The notes under the pieces: model-generated
The model's input: only the letters and a program-made list of their open reading frames with translations
The model's database searches: none
Told to the model about the DNA's origin: nothing
Program-made: the position numbers and the translations under genes
Assembly: GCA_963693365.1 (NCBI GenBank)
Contig: CAVNZM010000008.1
Coordinates: 4,216,001 to 4,280,000 of the forward strand
Length of the DNA stretch: 64,000 bases
Direction of reading: 5' to 3'
Source: Amoebidium appalachense
Taxonomy: Eukaryota > Ichthyosporea
Shown: positions 23,501 through 36,892 of the stretch, piece after piece
Position numbering within the stretch: position 1 is the first letter of the stretch
Layout: each line of letters opens with the position of its first letter

Positions 23501-24947
23501 TCATTGAATCTCAGGTAGTGGCCAGAGAGTACTAGAAAAAAAACTTTGAAGACCGTTGAAAGCTGTGCTTACGGGTCCCCTGGGGGGCCTCCACACCTTG
23601 ACCGTCCCATCTGTCCCCTGTCCTACCAATACATCCCCTACACATGCCGGCGCCCAATCCACAATGCTCTCCCACCAATCGTAATCCTCCAAAGTTATCG
23701 CCACCTGTTTCGATATGACTACAGATGTTGCGTCTGGAAACGAGAGTTGAAACAGAAAGAGTTGATCGCCACTACCAGAGAATGTGTACAAAGTGTCCCG
23801 GTCGCTAAAGATCGGTCTATACACCAGCATGGGGGGTGGAATCGAAAGCCTGTTGCTATCGATCAAAGGCCTACCTACTTCATTCCACATGCTGAAATCC
23901 GCGAAAACCCCCTCAAAATCATACAGCATTTGCACCATACGAAGCGACCCGTCAACCAAAGCCCACTCGCACTGAGCCGCACGCTCGCCATCATACAACA
24001 CCTCTTGCCCATATGCGCGATAAAGCTCTCTACCCGTCGTGTTAAACACACGTGCCTTATGCTCCCCACATCCTAGGGCGAAAACATCAGGCCTGATAGA
24101 ATCCGGAAAAAGCCACCCCTCGGTGAAACCGTTCTGTAACCATTGCCGCTGCCCAGACGCAACATTCCACCCAGAGAGCCCCCGGGAACCCAACACCAAC
24201 AACATTTCTCCCTTCGCAACAACGAGCGTTGGGCCAACGATGTAATAAGGACCAAGGTTCGCCGTCATAACCTGCGAGCCGTCCTTGGTGCTAAAAACAC
24301 GCACAGTATACCTAAAATCATCTTCACCACCGTCTCCCTCCACGCGGTACGCCGCCGAAACATATTGCCCATCGGATGAAAGCCCGATGCTGCTACTCAC
24401 ACACACCCCCAGATAAACATTGTTGAGAAACGAGCCGCCAATCCTCTGACCCGTTGAAAGGTCCCACAAAAACGACGGCCTGCCTTCATTGTGTGCTGTA
24501 GTGACCATAAACTCCCCTGACGGAACGATGAAAAAGGTTCCCGGTGGGGCTCCTTGAAGCTCCACACATTCCAACTCCCTCTGTAGGCTCACAAACGGCG
24601 GCACGCGTGATTCTGACGGCCACGGAAGGCAAAAGTATTCAAACTCTGCTTGGAGTCTTTTTTGCGTGGTGTCATCTTGCGGAAAAACGTACTGCTCGCC
24701 CTTTGACCGAAGAAAATCAAGGACGTACTCGAAAAGAACGGGTGAACGGTCAATAAACACGGTTCCGCCTTTGTTGGTTTGTATGGCGTGGCGGCCGCTG
24801 AACCAGGCCGCTAGCATCGACTCGGGGAATGCGCACAGTGTTTGGCGGGTGGTGGCGTACACTTTGCCACCCACCTCCAATGATATCCGGTTATTTGCTT
24901 GCGCATTTAGTTGCCGCGGAGATTCACGCTCCAGAACAAATTTCTGC
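23501..24947 (-). CDS. KCTD3/SHKBP1-like BTB (T1) plus beta-propeller protein, 5' exon missing
   Basis: One long minus-strand exon of about 480 codons ending at the stop 23501-23503. The first part is a T1-type BTB domain (RISLEVGGKVYATTRQTL, FSGRHAIQ, GTVFIDRSPVLFEYVLDFL, then FEYFCLPW). It is followed by about 350 residues of WD-like propeller with blade ends such as FLWDLSTGQRIGG, GLSGWNVASGQR and GTVKVWRPPRG. BTB-T1 plus WD repeats is the architecture of KCTD3 and SHKBP1, which act as adaptors. The exon opens after gtgtgtgtggcag (24947 or 24943 as first base), a good acceptor, and has no in-frame ATG at its start, so an upstream coding exon exists but could not be placed with matching phase. 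Confidence 0.8.
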
Positions 24948-24959
24948 CTGCCACACACA

Positions 24960-25186
24960 CAAAAAAAAAATATGTTAACTACACACCAAGCTAAACAAGG
25001 GGCGCACCATAAAAACCGTGCATACCGATTCCAAGTTTAATGACTACTCCGTGTGAACTCAGAGTAATGCAGGGACAAACTTGAATGCTCGTTCCACCGT
25101 CAAGCATAATACAGATTGAATTTCAGCTCCAGTGTTTCCGAGAATGGGGAGAACCCCCCCCCCCCCCCCAAAAAAAAGGGGGGAAA

Positions 25187-25222
<36 letters not shown>

Positions 25223-25905
25223 TAAAAGTGAGAGGTTGTATGTGTATGAGCATGTATGTCTGTGGGATGGGTATCGTTGCGACAAGGGGTGAAGGGGTAC
25301 TGTTGGTGGAGAAGAGAGAAAAGGTGTTTAGAGAACTACAAGCAAGAAAATAGATTTGAGGGCAAAAAAACGTTCATGTGGTTATAACGTACGTGAGTAT
25401 GTAAGCGGTAGTTTGTGTACATACGCGCACATAATTGTGTCCGCACATGTGTGTTTGTGGGGAGTGTTTGCATGTATTTGCACGTATGAAGTAAATCATG
25501 ATGCGTGGAAGTGTTCAAGTGTGCCTGTGCCCTTCAAGTATGCACGATTCTGTGTGCACCCAGTTTGTGCGTACCCCCCATGTCTGTGTGGTTGGAAGGG
25601 CGGTAGGGGTGCCTGGGGGGGGGGAGGGGGGGGGGAGGGGGGGAGAGGCCCAAGGTAGTGGGGGGGGGGGGGGGGGGGGAGGGGAGGAGGGGGGCTGAAG
25701 AACGAGAGGGGTGGAGGGGCTAGGGGGGGGGGGGGGGGGGGGGAGGGAGAGAGAGAGGGAGGAGCAGGAGGTAACGGTATGGATTGCAGACACCAACGAA
25801 GAAATCGTGCTGTACCATAGAATTATAGCAGGCAAACACAAACACAACTTCACACCTGAAGGATTAATTCGTAGCAGAGGGTTGGATAAAGGGCGGGGGG
25901 GGCGG

Positions 25906-25956
<51 letters not shown>

Positions 25957-26283
25957 CCTTTGTGATGAGCATAGTCTGGCTCGAGTGGTTTGTGTTTTAC
26001 TGTGCCAGAGTATGTACGAGTGCATGCAACAGCGTCTTGGTTTTAGAGCCTGCGTGCACGTGTGCACACTGTATGCACTCATTTTGCGTTGACACGCACG
26101 GGGATGTGTTTAAGTGCATTCGCTATATCGTCAAACACATGCACACAAGTTCTAGGCATACTCTGAGTACGTGTGCAGAAAGTCACACACTGCCTGCTTG
26201 GTGCAAGTGCATGGGAGTAAGATTGCATTAATCTGGTGAAATTCGAAAGTTGAAAACATAGTGTTGGGTAGAGACGGGAAGGC
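24960..26283. other. G-run-rich intergenic region
   Basis: Poly(C)-A-run-G-run block at 25157-25221, interrupted G runs at 25616-25745, and a pure G run at about 25910-25950. The remainder is TG-biased. The 5' exon of the BTB gene should be here; no gene was recognised. Confidence 0.6.
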
Positions 26284-26770
26284 CTAGTGGGGCAGATGCG
26301 GTGAAAACCTAGGAGGCGGGGAGTGTAGGGAATGGATGGCCCAAGAAATCAATGAGAAAACCTCGTATGCCTCTCTGTTTGAGGAAAAAGTATGTGGGCA
26401 CCCTAAGTCCGCCCGTCGTGTCCCTTTCTTCTCCATTTCTCCTTTATGAACAAGCCCTATTGTTTCCTTGTTACCAGTGCCCAAGCCCCTCCCTCCCTCC
26501 CCACAATCATCCAGGAGTGTGAGAGAACAACAAAGAACAGAAACCAACAACCTTCCACTGTTCCTGCCCTTCGAGCCAAAACCACTAGCACACAAGACAC
26601 ACACACACAACCACACACCTTTCATCTTCCAGCTCCTTCCTCTCTCGCTGCAGATCTTGCTCCTTCTTCTTCTCACACAGCTCACTAGCCAACCCACTCA
26701 ACCTAACCAGCGTGCCCGTCCCATTTTCCTCCAGCTGACGGCACTCAGCGAGAAGCGTTTCTGCTGCCAT
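26284..26770 (-). CDS. Small coiled-coil protein of unknown function (two exons)
   Basis: Exon 1 is 26619-26770 (ATG 26770), donor AAAG|gtgtgtgg. Exon 2 is 26284-26374, acceptor cctcaaacag|. Phases agree (2/1), giving 80 aa. It starts MAAETLLAECRQLEENGTG and continues into a charged heptad-like helix ELCEKKKEQDLQRERKELED. A TATA-like ttataaa lies upstream on the minus strand near 26819-26825. The second exon (Pro/His-rich end) is less protein-like, and a donor CCTAG|gttttc inside it could lead to further exons. No family recognised. Confidence 0.45.
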
Positions 26771-27257
26771 GAGTTGTGTGCTATAGAAAGTAAAGCTTTT
26801 GTTTTGGGGCCGCACGGTTTATAAAGAGGGATTTCGTCAATGTGAAACTCTAAAACTGGTCACACCCGGCAACTTCTGAGTTGTGTTGGTGAACACGGTC
26901 GACGTTCGCGACGATGTTTGCCAACGGCTATTTTTAGCACATGCCGCGCGCTGCATTCACGGCCTCAACCGAAGGAGGCTTTGGCTGCATTCTGGGGTCA
27001 CGACAAGATAAAAATATATATTACAAAAAGTGATAGAAGTAGGTCATCCTAATTTACGAATACAGAGGGAAACACCAAAAAAAGTGGATCTTTGGTTGCT
27101 CATTTCAGTTCCGGCACCGGAAAAGAAGACTGGGAGAAGAGGAAAGGGATGGGAAGAACACCACACACGTTTGTAGCTCTGGTTCCGAGTTTTAGTCGGC
27201 AAGGCACCTGGGTAAAAAGAAAGAAAAAAGCGATGATACTATCTTTGAAAGGAGGGT

Positions 27258-27273
27258 GGTGTTTTAAAACACC
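27258..27273 (-). terminator. Histone 3' stem-loop of H2B
   Basis: GGTGTT-TTAA-AACACC followed by ACC on the coding strand, about 52 nt after the stop. It has the 6-bp stem and 4-nt loop of a histone mRNA stem-loop but not the metazoan stem sequence. A TTTCAAAG motif follows. Confidence 0.75.
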
Positions 27274-27324
27274 AATTTTCTCACCACTGGTAGCCCTGAG
27301 TGAGTGTTGTGTGCAAGCAGCCGT

Positions 27325-27702
27325 TTACTTGTTGGAGGTGTACTTGGTGACGGCCTTGGTGCCCTCGGACACGGCGTGCTTGGCAAGCTCACCAGGAAGG
27401 AGCAGGCGCACGGCGGTCTGAATCTCGCGGGAAGAGATGGTGGACTTCTTGTTGTATAGGGCAAGCTTGGACGCCTCACCAGCAACACGCTCGAAAATGT
27501 CGTTAACAAACGAGTTCATGATAGACATGGCCTTGGAGGAGATGCCGGTGTCGGGGTGCACCTGCTTGAGCACCTTGTAGATGTACACGCTGTAGCTCTC
27601 CTTTCTCTTCTTCTTTTTCTTCTTGTCGCCCTTCTTGGCGGCAGCGGCGGCGCCGCCCTCACCGGCCTTCTTCTCGGCTTTCTTTCCACCCTTGGGAGGC
27701 AT
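27325..27702 (-). CDS. H2B: Histone H2B
   Basis: Intronless 125-aa core histone. Lys/Ala-rich tail ([20 protein letters not shown]), then the conserved fold: [80 protein letters not shown] and the end AVTKYTSNK. The C-terminal lysine region that is ubiquitylated in other species is present (AVTKYTS). It is divergent from the H3 gene across a 271-bp intergenic region. Followed by the stem-loop at 27258-27273. Confidence 0.98.
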   Translation of the reverse strand: MPPKGGKKAEKKAGEGGAAAAAKKGDKKKKKKRKESYSVYIYKVLKQVHPDTGISSKAMSIMNSFVNDIFERVAGEASKLALYNKKSTISSREIQTAVRLLLPGELAKHAVSEGTKAVTKYTSNK

Positions 27703-28384
<682 letters not shown>

Positions 28385-28441
28385 GCACGCAGCTTTTCTG
28401 CAGACACGTGGGATATGTGCTCAAGGCACGTGACCAAGATA

Positions 28442-28457
28442 GGTGTTTTTAAACACC
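28442..28457 (+). terminator. Histone 3' stem-loop of H3
   Basis: GGTGTT-TTTA-AACACC followed by ACACC, about 57 nt after the H3 stop, with CTTCAAAG just downstream. Confidence 0.75.
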
Positions 28458-28459
28458 AC

Positions 28460-28754
28460 ACCCTTCAAAGCTATTATCCTACCCCCCCCCCCCCCCCCCA
28501 TATTGCAGCATTTCGTGTACATATGGGATGGGACTAGGGGGTGGACACCTGCCCCTCTTGGGTGGGCTCTACCGGAAACTTGTCGTATGGAAGACACAGG
28601 CACAGAGCATACCAGTGACTAAGTGTCAAGTCCAGAGACACGCACATACTTCAAAAAAAAAAAAAAAAAAAATTCTACACAAGCACATAGAGAAATGCAC
28701 ACCACGCGTATGTGACCCCAAAAAAGCCACACACGCACGCGCTACAGCGCGCAT

Positions 28755-28821
<67 letters not shown>

Positions 28822-29522
28822 GACACATCAGTGCACGTGGGCACTGTATACAGATATACTGGGCAACACACACGCTACAACCAAAGACACAAGTTTTCCC
28901 AGGGCATGGGAAGTAATACCAACAATACCCCCCCCCCTCCCCTCCCCCCCCTTCGAGTCCCCCCGGCGCCCCCCAAGCCCTTCTCCCCTTCCCGTTGGAT
29001 CCTACCCCGTGGGGTCTCGAGCTCTCAATTAAATGCCTGGTGCAGGCACGCTCTCTAGAAGCATATGCTCAAGTCGCGCATATACACACCTCTGTCCTTC
29101 TCATTCTTCCCCGCTGGTCCCCCCCACCAGACCCCACCCACCCCCATCCCCCACCACCACCAACACCACCCCCTCCCCCGGGGAGTCGGCGGGGACCCTC
29201 CCCTCCCCAACTTCCCTCTCTGGCCTACGTAGACACGTGCACACACGCAGCTACAGTCACGGCACACACAGATATATATTAGACGATAAGCACCGTGACT
29301 TACGGTCACACACACGCCTCCTTTTCAAGTAGTTACGGTGTGCATGTAGACGCAGTGACCCACAAACACACACACACACATGGCATGCCACACACATCAC
29401 ACTGGGTCACACATATGCATTTATGTGCACACAGTGAGCACGATAACCGTTTCCCCCACCGTCGGGGCAAGGAAAGGACAGGTGCACGGCCTTGAGCTAA
29501 AGTTTTTTTTTTTTTTTTTTTC

Positions 29523-29559
<37 letters not shown>

Positions 29560-30145
29560 GGCACCGCCAAAGATAGGTGAGAGGGTGGTGTATATGGGGT
29601 GTGGGGAGATATGGAGGACTCCGCAGGGGGCAGGGTGGCGGGGAGACCACCAAGGAGCATATTAGAAATGTTTTCTGCTGCGCCCACTCTTCCCCCCCCA
29701 CCCCCTGCCCCCGGCCCCGTCCCACCCAACTCCTTTTCATATGCACAAACACACACAGCAAGATTTTGAAGCCAAAGTTAGAGAAAGGGGTAATATCACA
29801 TGATTTGCATTTAACTAACGCTAAATAGTGTGGGCACCCGTCGGGGGCAGTGGACAAGCTTGTGGGGGAGATGGCTTGGGCCGGTGCCATCTTAGATGAG
29901 TGACCCTTTCTCCCATGCATCGGGCCCAATTGTTATCTTGCTTAAAAAGGGCGGGGCAGGGGGAGGGGGGGGGGGGGGGGGGGGGGGGATGTGACTGGTT
30001 TGAGTACTGAAGGGTGGGATGCTTGCAGTGAACCTCCGGAGATAGAGGGCTCGTAGGGTGCGTGGTTGTGAGTTCCAAAGGCTGGATTGTTTGCTACGTG
30101 CAGCGTGAGCGCATGTGTGCATGTGTGCATGTGTGCATGTGCGCG

Positions 30146-30198
<53 letters not shown>

Positions 30199-30762
30199 AA
30201 TCCCCCCCATCCCCCCCCCCCCCCCCCCCTTTTTTTTGGGGGGGGGGGGGGGGGTGTGTGCACGTGCACGAGGGGAGCGGGGGGGGTTCGGCACCATAGG
30301 TACACTAGAGTGTCTAGACTGAACCTGGTTTTTTGTCGCACCCTTGTATCGATATCTGTTTCTATTTTGTGCCTGGGTGTGTTCGGAAAATGGGACAGGG
30401 AAGGGAAGGGAAAGGATTCCGAAGAAGCTTTAGGGGGATGGGGGAAAAAAAAAAAAATCTTTTTTTCTTTTTTTTTTTCCCCAGGGGGGAGGGGAGGTGA
30501 TTGTGGGGCAATGATAAGCTAATAAATCCTGAGTGACTGGTTGGTAATTGAGTTATCAGCATAGCACACTTGCATGTGTGGACGGTGGGTAGGGATGGCA
30601 AGGCTTGTGACTTGTCGAGGCAAGGGAGAGGACTGGACGGGTTGCCGAAAGAAAGGGGCATATATACTTGTACACACTCACAGGTATGCGCACTCGGAAG
30701 TGTGTAGGGGTTAATCCGGGAGGGGTTGGGCTTAGGGTTGGGACTTGGGAGTTTGGGGGAAA

Positions 30763-30798
<36 letters not shown>

Positions 30799-31320
30799 GG
30801 TGCAAGTATTGAAGTGCGTAATAGGAAATAGCTTTTTTGTGTTTGGTGGGGGGAGGGGTTAGTAAGAAGAGTTGGCCAGCCTACTGAATTACGAGGGAGA
30901 AAAGGCAGCATGGGTATAGCAGCGGTGAACAGAAAGGCAAGTAGCACATACCCACAACACACACCAAAAAAATGTGATGCTGCCTACTGTTATTTGCCTT
31001 GCTTCCGAGGTATACGTTACGACCATTAATACCCCCCCCCCCCCCCCCCCCCTTCCCCCCTCAACCCCCCACACAAACACCCCACCTCCCTCCCTCCCCT
31101 CAGTGGCCCCCACCCACCCAAAGCTCCGAGAACCTACAAACACAACAATTCTATCCTGTCCCGTTGTTTGGTAGAGACACCGAATCCATAACCCAGTCTA
31201 GCTGCTTGAAAGGCGTTCCAAAGCCAAGAGTCACTAGAAAACTAATAATTCATAACAAAAACTTGTCACCCAAACACCATAAACAGTAGGTGAACAATGC
31301 ACGATAAAACCTTTCAAAAA
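28460..31320. other. Intergenic region inside the histone cluster
   Basis: Poly(C) 28481-28499, A-run 28652-28670, (CA)n 28757-28818, T-run plus G-run 29505-29558, G-run 29966-29988, (TG)n 30148-30196, C-T-G run block 30209-30254, and poly(G) 30764-30797. No H2A gene and no other coding exon was recognised. Confidence 0.6.
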
Positions 31321-31324
31321 GTGT

Positions 31325-31340
31325 GGTGTTGAAAAACACC
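31325..31340 (-). terminator. Histone 3' stem-loop of H4
   Basis: Coding strand GGTGTT-TTTC-AACACC then ACAC, about 49 nt after the H4 stop. The TTTC loop is the same as the usual metazoan loop. TTTTTGAAAGG follows. Confidence 0.75.
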
Positions 31341-31388
31341 CTTTTGTTTCTTGTCTGTGCAAGTAGTAAACGGCAAAAGCACTGCAGT

Positions 31389-31703
<315 letters not shown>

Positions 31704-31744
31704 TCAATTTTTGTTCAAAACGAAACTGACTTCAAAGGAGGGAG

Positions 31745-31790
31745 TCTTGAGTTTATATAACCAGATTAGAGCACAATGATTGGTCGCATC
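31745..31790 (-). promoter_or_regulatory. H4 promoter CCAAT and TATA boxes
   Basis: Minus-strand TATA (ttatataaac) about 50 bp and CCAAT (gcgaccaatc) about 80 bp before the ATG, the same order as at H3 and RidA. Another inverted CCAAT lies near 31873. Confidence 0.6.
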
Positions 31791-32394
31791 TTGGAACGAC
31801 AGAAGGGTGTAAAATGCCTTAGCGCATGCAACCACAAATTACCCCTCTCTCAAAAGAAATATTCGGTGCTCTGATTGGTGTATCGAGAATGCCCGATCCG
31901 GCGGGGCAAATGAGTCCATGGGTCCAACGCTGATATCGGTCAATATTATTGCGTTTTGAAACGAGATCTTCCTGGAAAAGGCAATGTTCGGTGTAGTACT
32001 ATCAGCAAGGTAGCTAATAAACTTTAGACTTTTTCTTCCATACCTTAAACTGTCAACTGACTCCTCTCCCATCACCGCATCAGCAACCGTTCCTCAGGCG
32101 CGGCCTTATTCCCTCCCCCTCCCCCCAAAATACCACCAGTACACGCGCACGCACACAAACCTCAGATATCGGTCCGGGAGGTGTTGTTACGTGAAACATT
32201 AACAACTGGGTCGCGCATACGCATTTGACTCTTTCAATACTTCTGTGTATGCCTTTTGGTGCCTGTGTATGTGTGGTGGCGGTATGTATATGCCGGTGTT
32301 GGTTGTCTTTCTTTTCTTCCCCCCCTCCCCCTTCACCCCCCTCCCCTCCTCCCCCTTCACCCCACATTTTTGTTGTTCCGAAGGCGGGCGGCCG

Positions 32395-32430
<36 letters not shown>

Positions 32431-32439
32431 AAGGGTGTG

Positions 32440-34701
32440 GGGAGGCTACTCCCCATTGGTTTTCTTTACACGATTTTACAGGCTACTATGGATTGTGCAA
32501 AATAGCACGATATCTGTGCCTTGGAAAAGGGAAAGACATGCATTTCGTGCTTTGCTGTCTGGCCACTGTGCTGGCGGGGGAAACCAGGCCGGTGCTTTTC
32601 TGCTGTCAGATTCGAGCTTTCAAGTGGGTGTAAAATACATCAGGTCACCGGTTTAAATTTGTTGGCCACAATTCAATCTCATGACACCAGCATAATCCGA
32701 AACTTTCTTCTTCTTCTTTCTTCTCTAGTTATCATTTTCCAGTTTCAGTTTGGGAGCCCTCGTAGTTGTATCAGCATTTTTGCACCTAGAACTTCACCAA
32801 AACCAAGGCTAAAAAAAAAAGCATTATGCTGTAAAATGCAATCTTAATAAGCCAACAAAGTGAAACTTGCATACAGTAAGTTGTCAATGAACTGCCTACT
32901 CATCACAACGAACCATTTAGCGCCTTCATCCAATGGAATCGAAACCCGCAATTGATATCGATCACCAGCTCCTTTTACCCTGAAAGCTCTGCAGAGAGAG
33001 ACACAGTTAACGAAAATGGCTCACAGTGCTAAGGAAGAAAGCACCTACAACCCCGCGGCAGAGGATTGAGTGATATCAAACACACACTGCACAGACCTGC
33101 TTGCCCACATCTTCTCGTTCCTGCCCGACACAAACACACGCCTCGCCTGCACCCTCGTGTGCAAACTGTGATGTGGAATCGTGTGACAGGGCTTTAAGAG
33201 CCAGCCAGTATTTTTTTTTGCAGAGTTATTCAAATTGTTTGAGAATCTGGAGTGGCTGTTTTCTCGTCAACAACTTGACGTTTCAACAGGGTCTTTTCGG
33301 CATTTGATTTGCGTATGGTTCATTAAGTTTGTCAAAAGTAAAGGAAGACCCAGGGAGTACACATTTTCATACCACGAGCGCTACTTTGGGTGGAAGACGA
33401 ACAGCACTGCCGGAAGGCATGTAACCGTTCTGGATGATGACGGAAGCCTTCTGCGGGGCGGCAGCGCTAAGAACATCTTCCAGCTTAACGTTTAACCTCA
33501 GTATGTACCCACATGGACCCCCAGTGTGTGCGTGTGTGTGTGGCCAAAGCTTCCCTGCTGCTTGTGGTCACCGGGTGGCCGTGTGTTAAACTTTGCACAG
33601 TTTCTGTATCATCAAGATTATGATTGCGCGGTAGAACAGCCTGGTACCGGTGTCTGTTGCAGAACGTTTTTACCTCCAAATAGGTGTTTCAACTTAGGTT
33701 TCAAAGTGAGTACATATCGTGTGAGAAAGCTCATGCTTTAGGTTTATAATTGTGCCACTACACATATGTGCGATGCTTCATGTTGTGCCACTGAGTACTT
33801 TTCTGGATACATACATACATCATTGGTAACGTGCTAACAATTGCCAGTACGTATACCATGAACGTTGCAACCCATCTCAGAAAACTTTGTCACTGAGTGT
33901 CAACTGACTCTATAGCAATTCCTACTGAAATAAAACTCTTTGAATACAGCACGGTGCACTGTACGACTATTTTTATAATACTATGATTTAGACTATACCG
34001 CTGAGTATCCGTTGAAATCCCCCCCTCCCTCCCCCCCCCAAACACACACACACACTAACCCCCCCCCCCCCCCCCCCCCCTGTATACGGTCTTTTTTATT
34101 TAAAAAAAATACTGTTAGTAAATAAATAGAATAATTGAAAAAAGCCTTTTTAAGGTGGTGGTGGTGATGGCCTGGGCCCAGGTAAGCAAGATTCTCTTGA
34201 GATCATATGGTGCACCATAGCTCCATTTGAAACTGGCCACCACCACTGAATCACAAAACTTCTTGGTATTTGCCTGTTGTAGATTTGTTCGTAGCCCTAA
34301 ATTGCCCGTTGAATACATCACCTACCACCGTCACTGAATTGATTACCTGCTATCCCTACTCCTAGGCCAATATACTGGCGATGTTGTCATAAAAAAAAAC
34401 GGTATCAAGATTTCAACACGTGCAATGATAAAGGATGGGCCCAAGGAACAGATGCATACCAAAAGAAGGAACATTGTTCTCTGGCAAAATAGAGGGGGGA
34501 GTGGGGTGGGGGGGGGGGGCGAGGGGGAGCATGAGGCGTGTGTGGGTAGGGTTGGGAGAGATACACAGGCAGGGCATCATGCTGGCGGGAAATAGAGGAG
34601 GAGTGGGGCTTTGAAGAGGAGGGTGCTGAGGAGGGAAGAGATGCCATATGTAGCAGGTTAGAAAACGGGTTGGTTGAATTGGGTTGGGTGGAGCGGTGGT
34701 G

Positions 34702-34735
<34 letters not shown>

Positions 34736-36330
34736 CTGCTTTTGCAAGATACTGCCGACGCGCTATAAGTGAAACAAATGCTGGAATCGCTCTGCATGCA
34801 GTGGAAGGTGTGTATGTGCTTGTGTGCTTCTGCAACACCTTTACAGCATATTCTACCGTTACCTGTATTCACGCACATTGCACAACAATTATCTCTGTAA
34901 ATTACACGGTTGCTTTATAACTGACCATATATATTTTCTATAGCAATCTTGAGGCTCAATTTTTGTGTGACCCTCTAGCCTGTTCCTCAATCAAAATCTG
35001 TGTGTGTAGAACCTACGGCCATAAATTCTAGGGGATTTTTTGAAGTCTGATTCTTTGTGCGGAGCGCACGTAGATGCATGCGTGGGTGTGGGGGGCCTTG
35101 GGTGCTGCACGTATCCGGGACCGTGTAGGTAAATTCTTCGAGAATAAGATTGGGTAACAGTATCTTCTAAAATGTGGGTGGGGGGGGGGGGGGGGGGGTT
35201 CTTATGTCCCCCCACGGGGGATGGGGGCGGTTGGGGAGGGGGAGGGGGAGGAGGGGGGTGCCAGGGGGAGGGGTGGGGAGTCTCTCGAAACAGGCAGCAC
35301 GGAAAAGGTGGGTTGGGTAATTTTGTTTTTTCTTTCTTTCTTATTTTCTCTCAACGGGGGGGAATGGGAAGAGGGGGGGGGGGGGGGGGGGGGGGGGGGT
35401 GGAGGGATGGGTGGTTAGGTGGATGGTTTGTTTTTTTTGTGGGGGGGGGGGGGGGGGGGGGGAAGGGGGGAGGAGGGGGAGGGAGAATTGCAGGCGGGAT
35501 TATGTGAACGTGGAGATGGCGCCAGTCACTGAGTTGGAACACAGCATTTCCTAACATACTATTTATAGGTTTGTGCATGTGTGCGGAGTTGCACATGTCA
35601 CTCGTGTGCATGTTCTTTTGTGCCTGTGTGCATGTGTGTGTGTGCCTTTGTGTGTATGTGTGTGTGTGTGTGTCTGCCTTGCGCAAGGGCGTGTGTGCCT
35701 CCATATGTGAGTGTGTGTGAGTGTGCGTGTGTGTGTGTGTGTGTGTGTTCACACACGTACGCGGTTTGTGTCTGGTGTGTAGGTGGCGGTTTGTTTTGAA
35801 GGAAGTGTTTGCATGTGTGAGATGTGCCGATGATGGTGATGATATGAAATTTTCATGTGCCCGTATCCTTCACTATATGGCTGTTTTTGATCCACGGCAT
35901 TGCTGTTTGTGTATCCTTCAGAAACAGAAGGGAAGGAGAATAGGCGCAAAATGGGCCTGAGAGCACTCTTTCTTGAAAGGCGAGCTATGTAGGTCTCAGT
36001 CGTGTTAAATCTAACTATCCAGGAGTAAGGGGGGGGGGAGGGTCGGGGGGAAGGAGAAGGTGGCCCCACCGGGGGGGAGGGGGGGGGAGGGGGGGAGGAT
36101 CGGGGGTGCTGTGGGGGGGGGGGGGGGGGGGGGGGGGAGGGGGGGGAGGGGGAGGGGGGGGAGGGAGGGGGGGGGGGGGGGGGGTTGGAAGAGCGGGGAA
36201 GGTTGGGGTGGGGGGCAAGCACTAGTGCGTGTGTACGTGGACTGTTTGCGGATGCATGGGTTTATGTGGTAAGACTCTCTGCTGCATATGTGTGGGTACG
36301 CATTTGTTCGGCATGTGTGCATGTCTAGAC
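32440..36330. repeat. Segmental duplication, copy A (carries the dead F-box gene)
   Basis: Shares collinear diverged sequence with 36893-40050. Anchors: 32481/36962 (ggct.ct..ggattgtgca), 32600/37118 (ctgctgtcagatt), the F-box genes 33016/37513, 34425/39233 (gatttcaacacgtgc), 35780/39440 (gtgtgtaggtggcg) and 36233/39952 (acgtggactgtttg). Distances differ because homopolymers and microsatellites have changed length. Confidence 0.75.
33016..33495 (+). pseudogene. F-box protein pseudogene (copy A)
   Basis: Starts like copy B (ATG 33016, MAHSAKEES..) and keeps the F-box core THCTDLLAHIFSFLPDTNTR LACTLVCKL in frame. It has stops at 33067-33069 and at 33169-33171 (TGA where copy B has a Trp codon). 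The middle part (about 200 bp in copy B after the F-box) is missing, and the C-terminal part (KGRPREYTFSYHERYFGWK) resumes at about 33205 and ends at 33495. A decayed duplicate. Confidence 0.75.
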
Positions 36331-36767
36331 ATGGTGCATGTGAGCACTTGACTGCACTAGACATGGTGCATGTGAGCACTTGACTGCGTCCGCGCGCACG
36401 CGCATGTATGTGTGTGTGTGTTTGTGTGTACACGCGCGCTTGTACTGATGTGTGTGCACGCGTGGGCGAAAGCAACCACGAGCATATTATGTGTCTGTTG
36501 GGGGGGGGGGGGGGGGGGGGGGGAGGGGGAGGGGCGGGGGGAGAGTCAGAGCAGGAAGTCAGTGCCCTCCCCCCCCCCCCCCCCCCCCCCCCCCCCCATT
36601 CCCGCCCCATTATTTTTCTTTCAGCCTAAGGCTTGGAAGTCCCTAGAATCTTTACTTTTTTTCAAACTTCTAGCACCGTTTTCTTATAGGTGATTTATCT
36701 GTCTTAATACTTGTTGTGACTTTTTTCTTTTCTTGTTTTTCTTATTTCTTTTTCTTTCTTTCTTTTT

Positions 36768-36798
<31 letters not shown>

Positions 36799-36801
36799 GG
36801 G

Positions 36802-36890
<89 letters not shown>

Positions 36891-36892
36891 GG
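33500..36892. other. Flank of the F-box pseudogene and junction between the duplication copies
   Basis: No gene recognised. Includes poly(C) 34059-34080, poly(G) 34706-34734, 35181-35198, 35377-35399 and 35441-35461, interrupted G runs 36028-36184, G- and C-runs 36500-36598, a two-copy 32-bp direct repeat (36325-36356 and 36357-36387), and the 26+85 nt G run at 36778-36889. Confidence 0.6.
36778..36889. repeat. Poly(G), 26 + 85 nt, broken by one A
   Basis: G from 36778 to 36803, A at 36804, G from 36805 to 36889, preceded by a T-rich tract. The 85-nt part is the longest homopolymer I found here. Confidence 0.9.
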
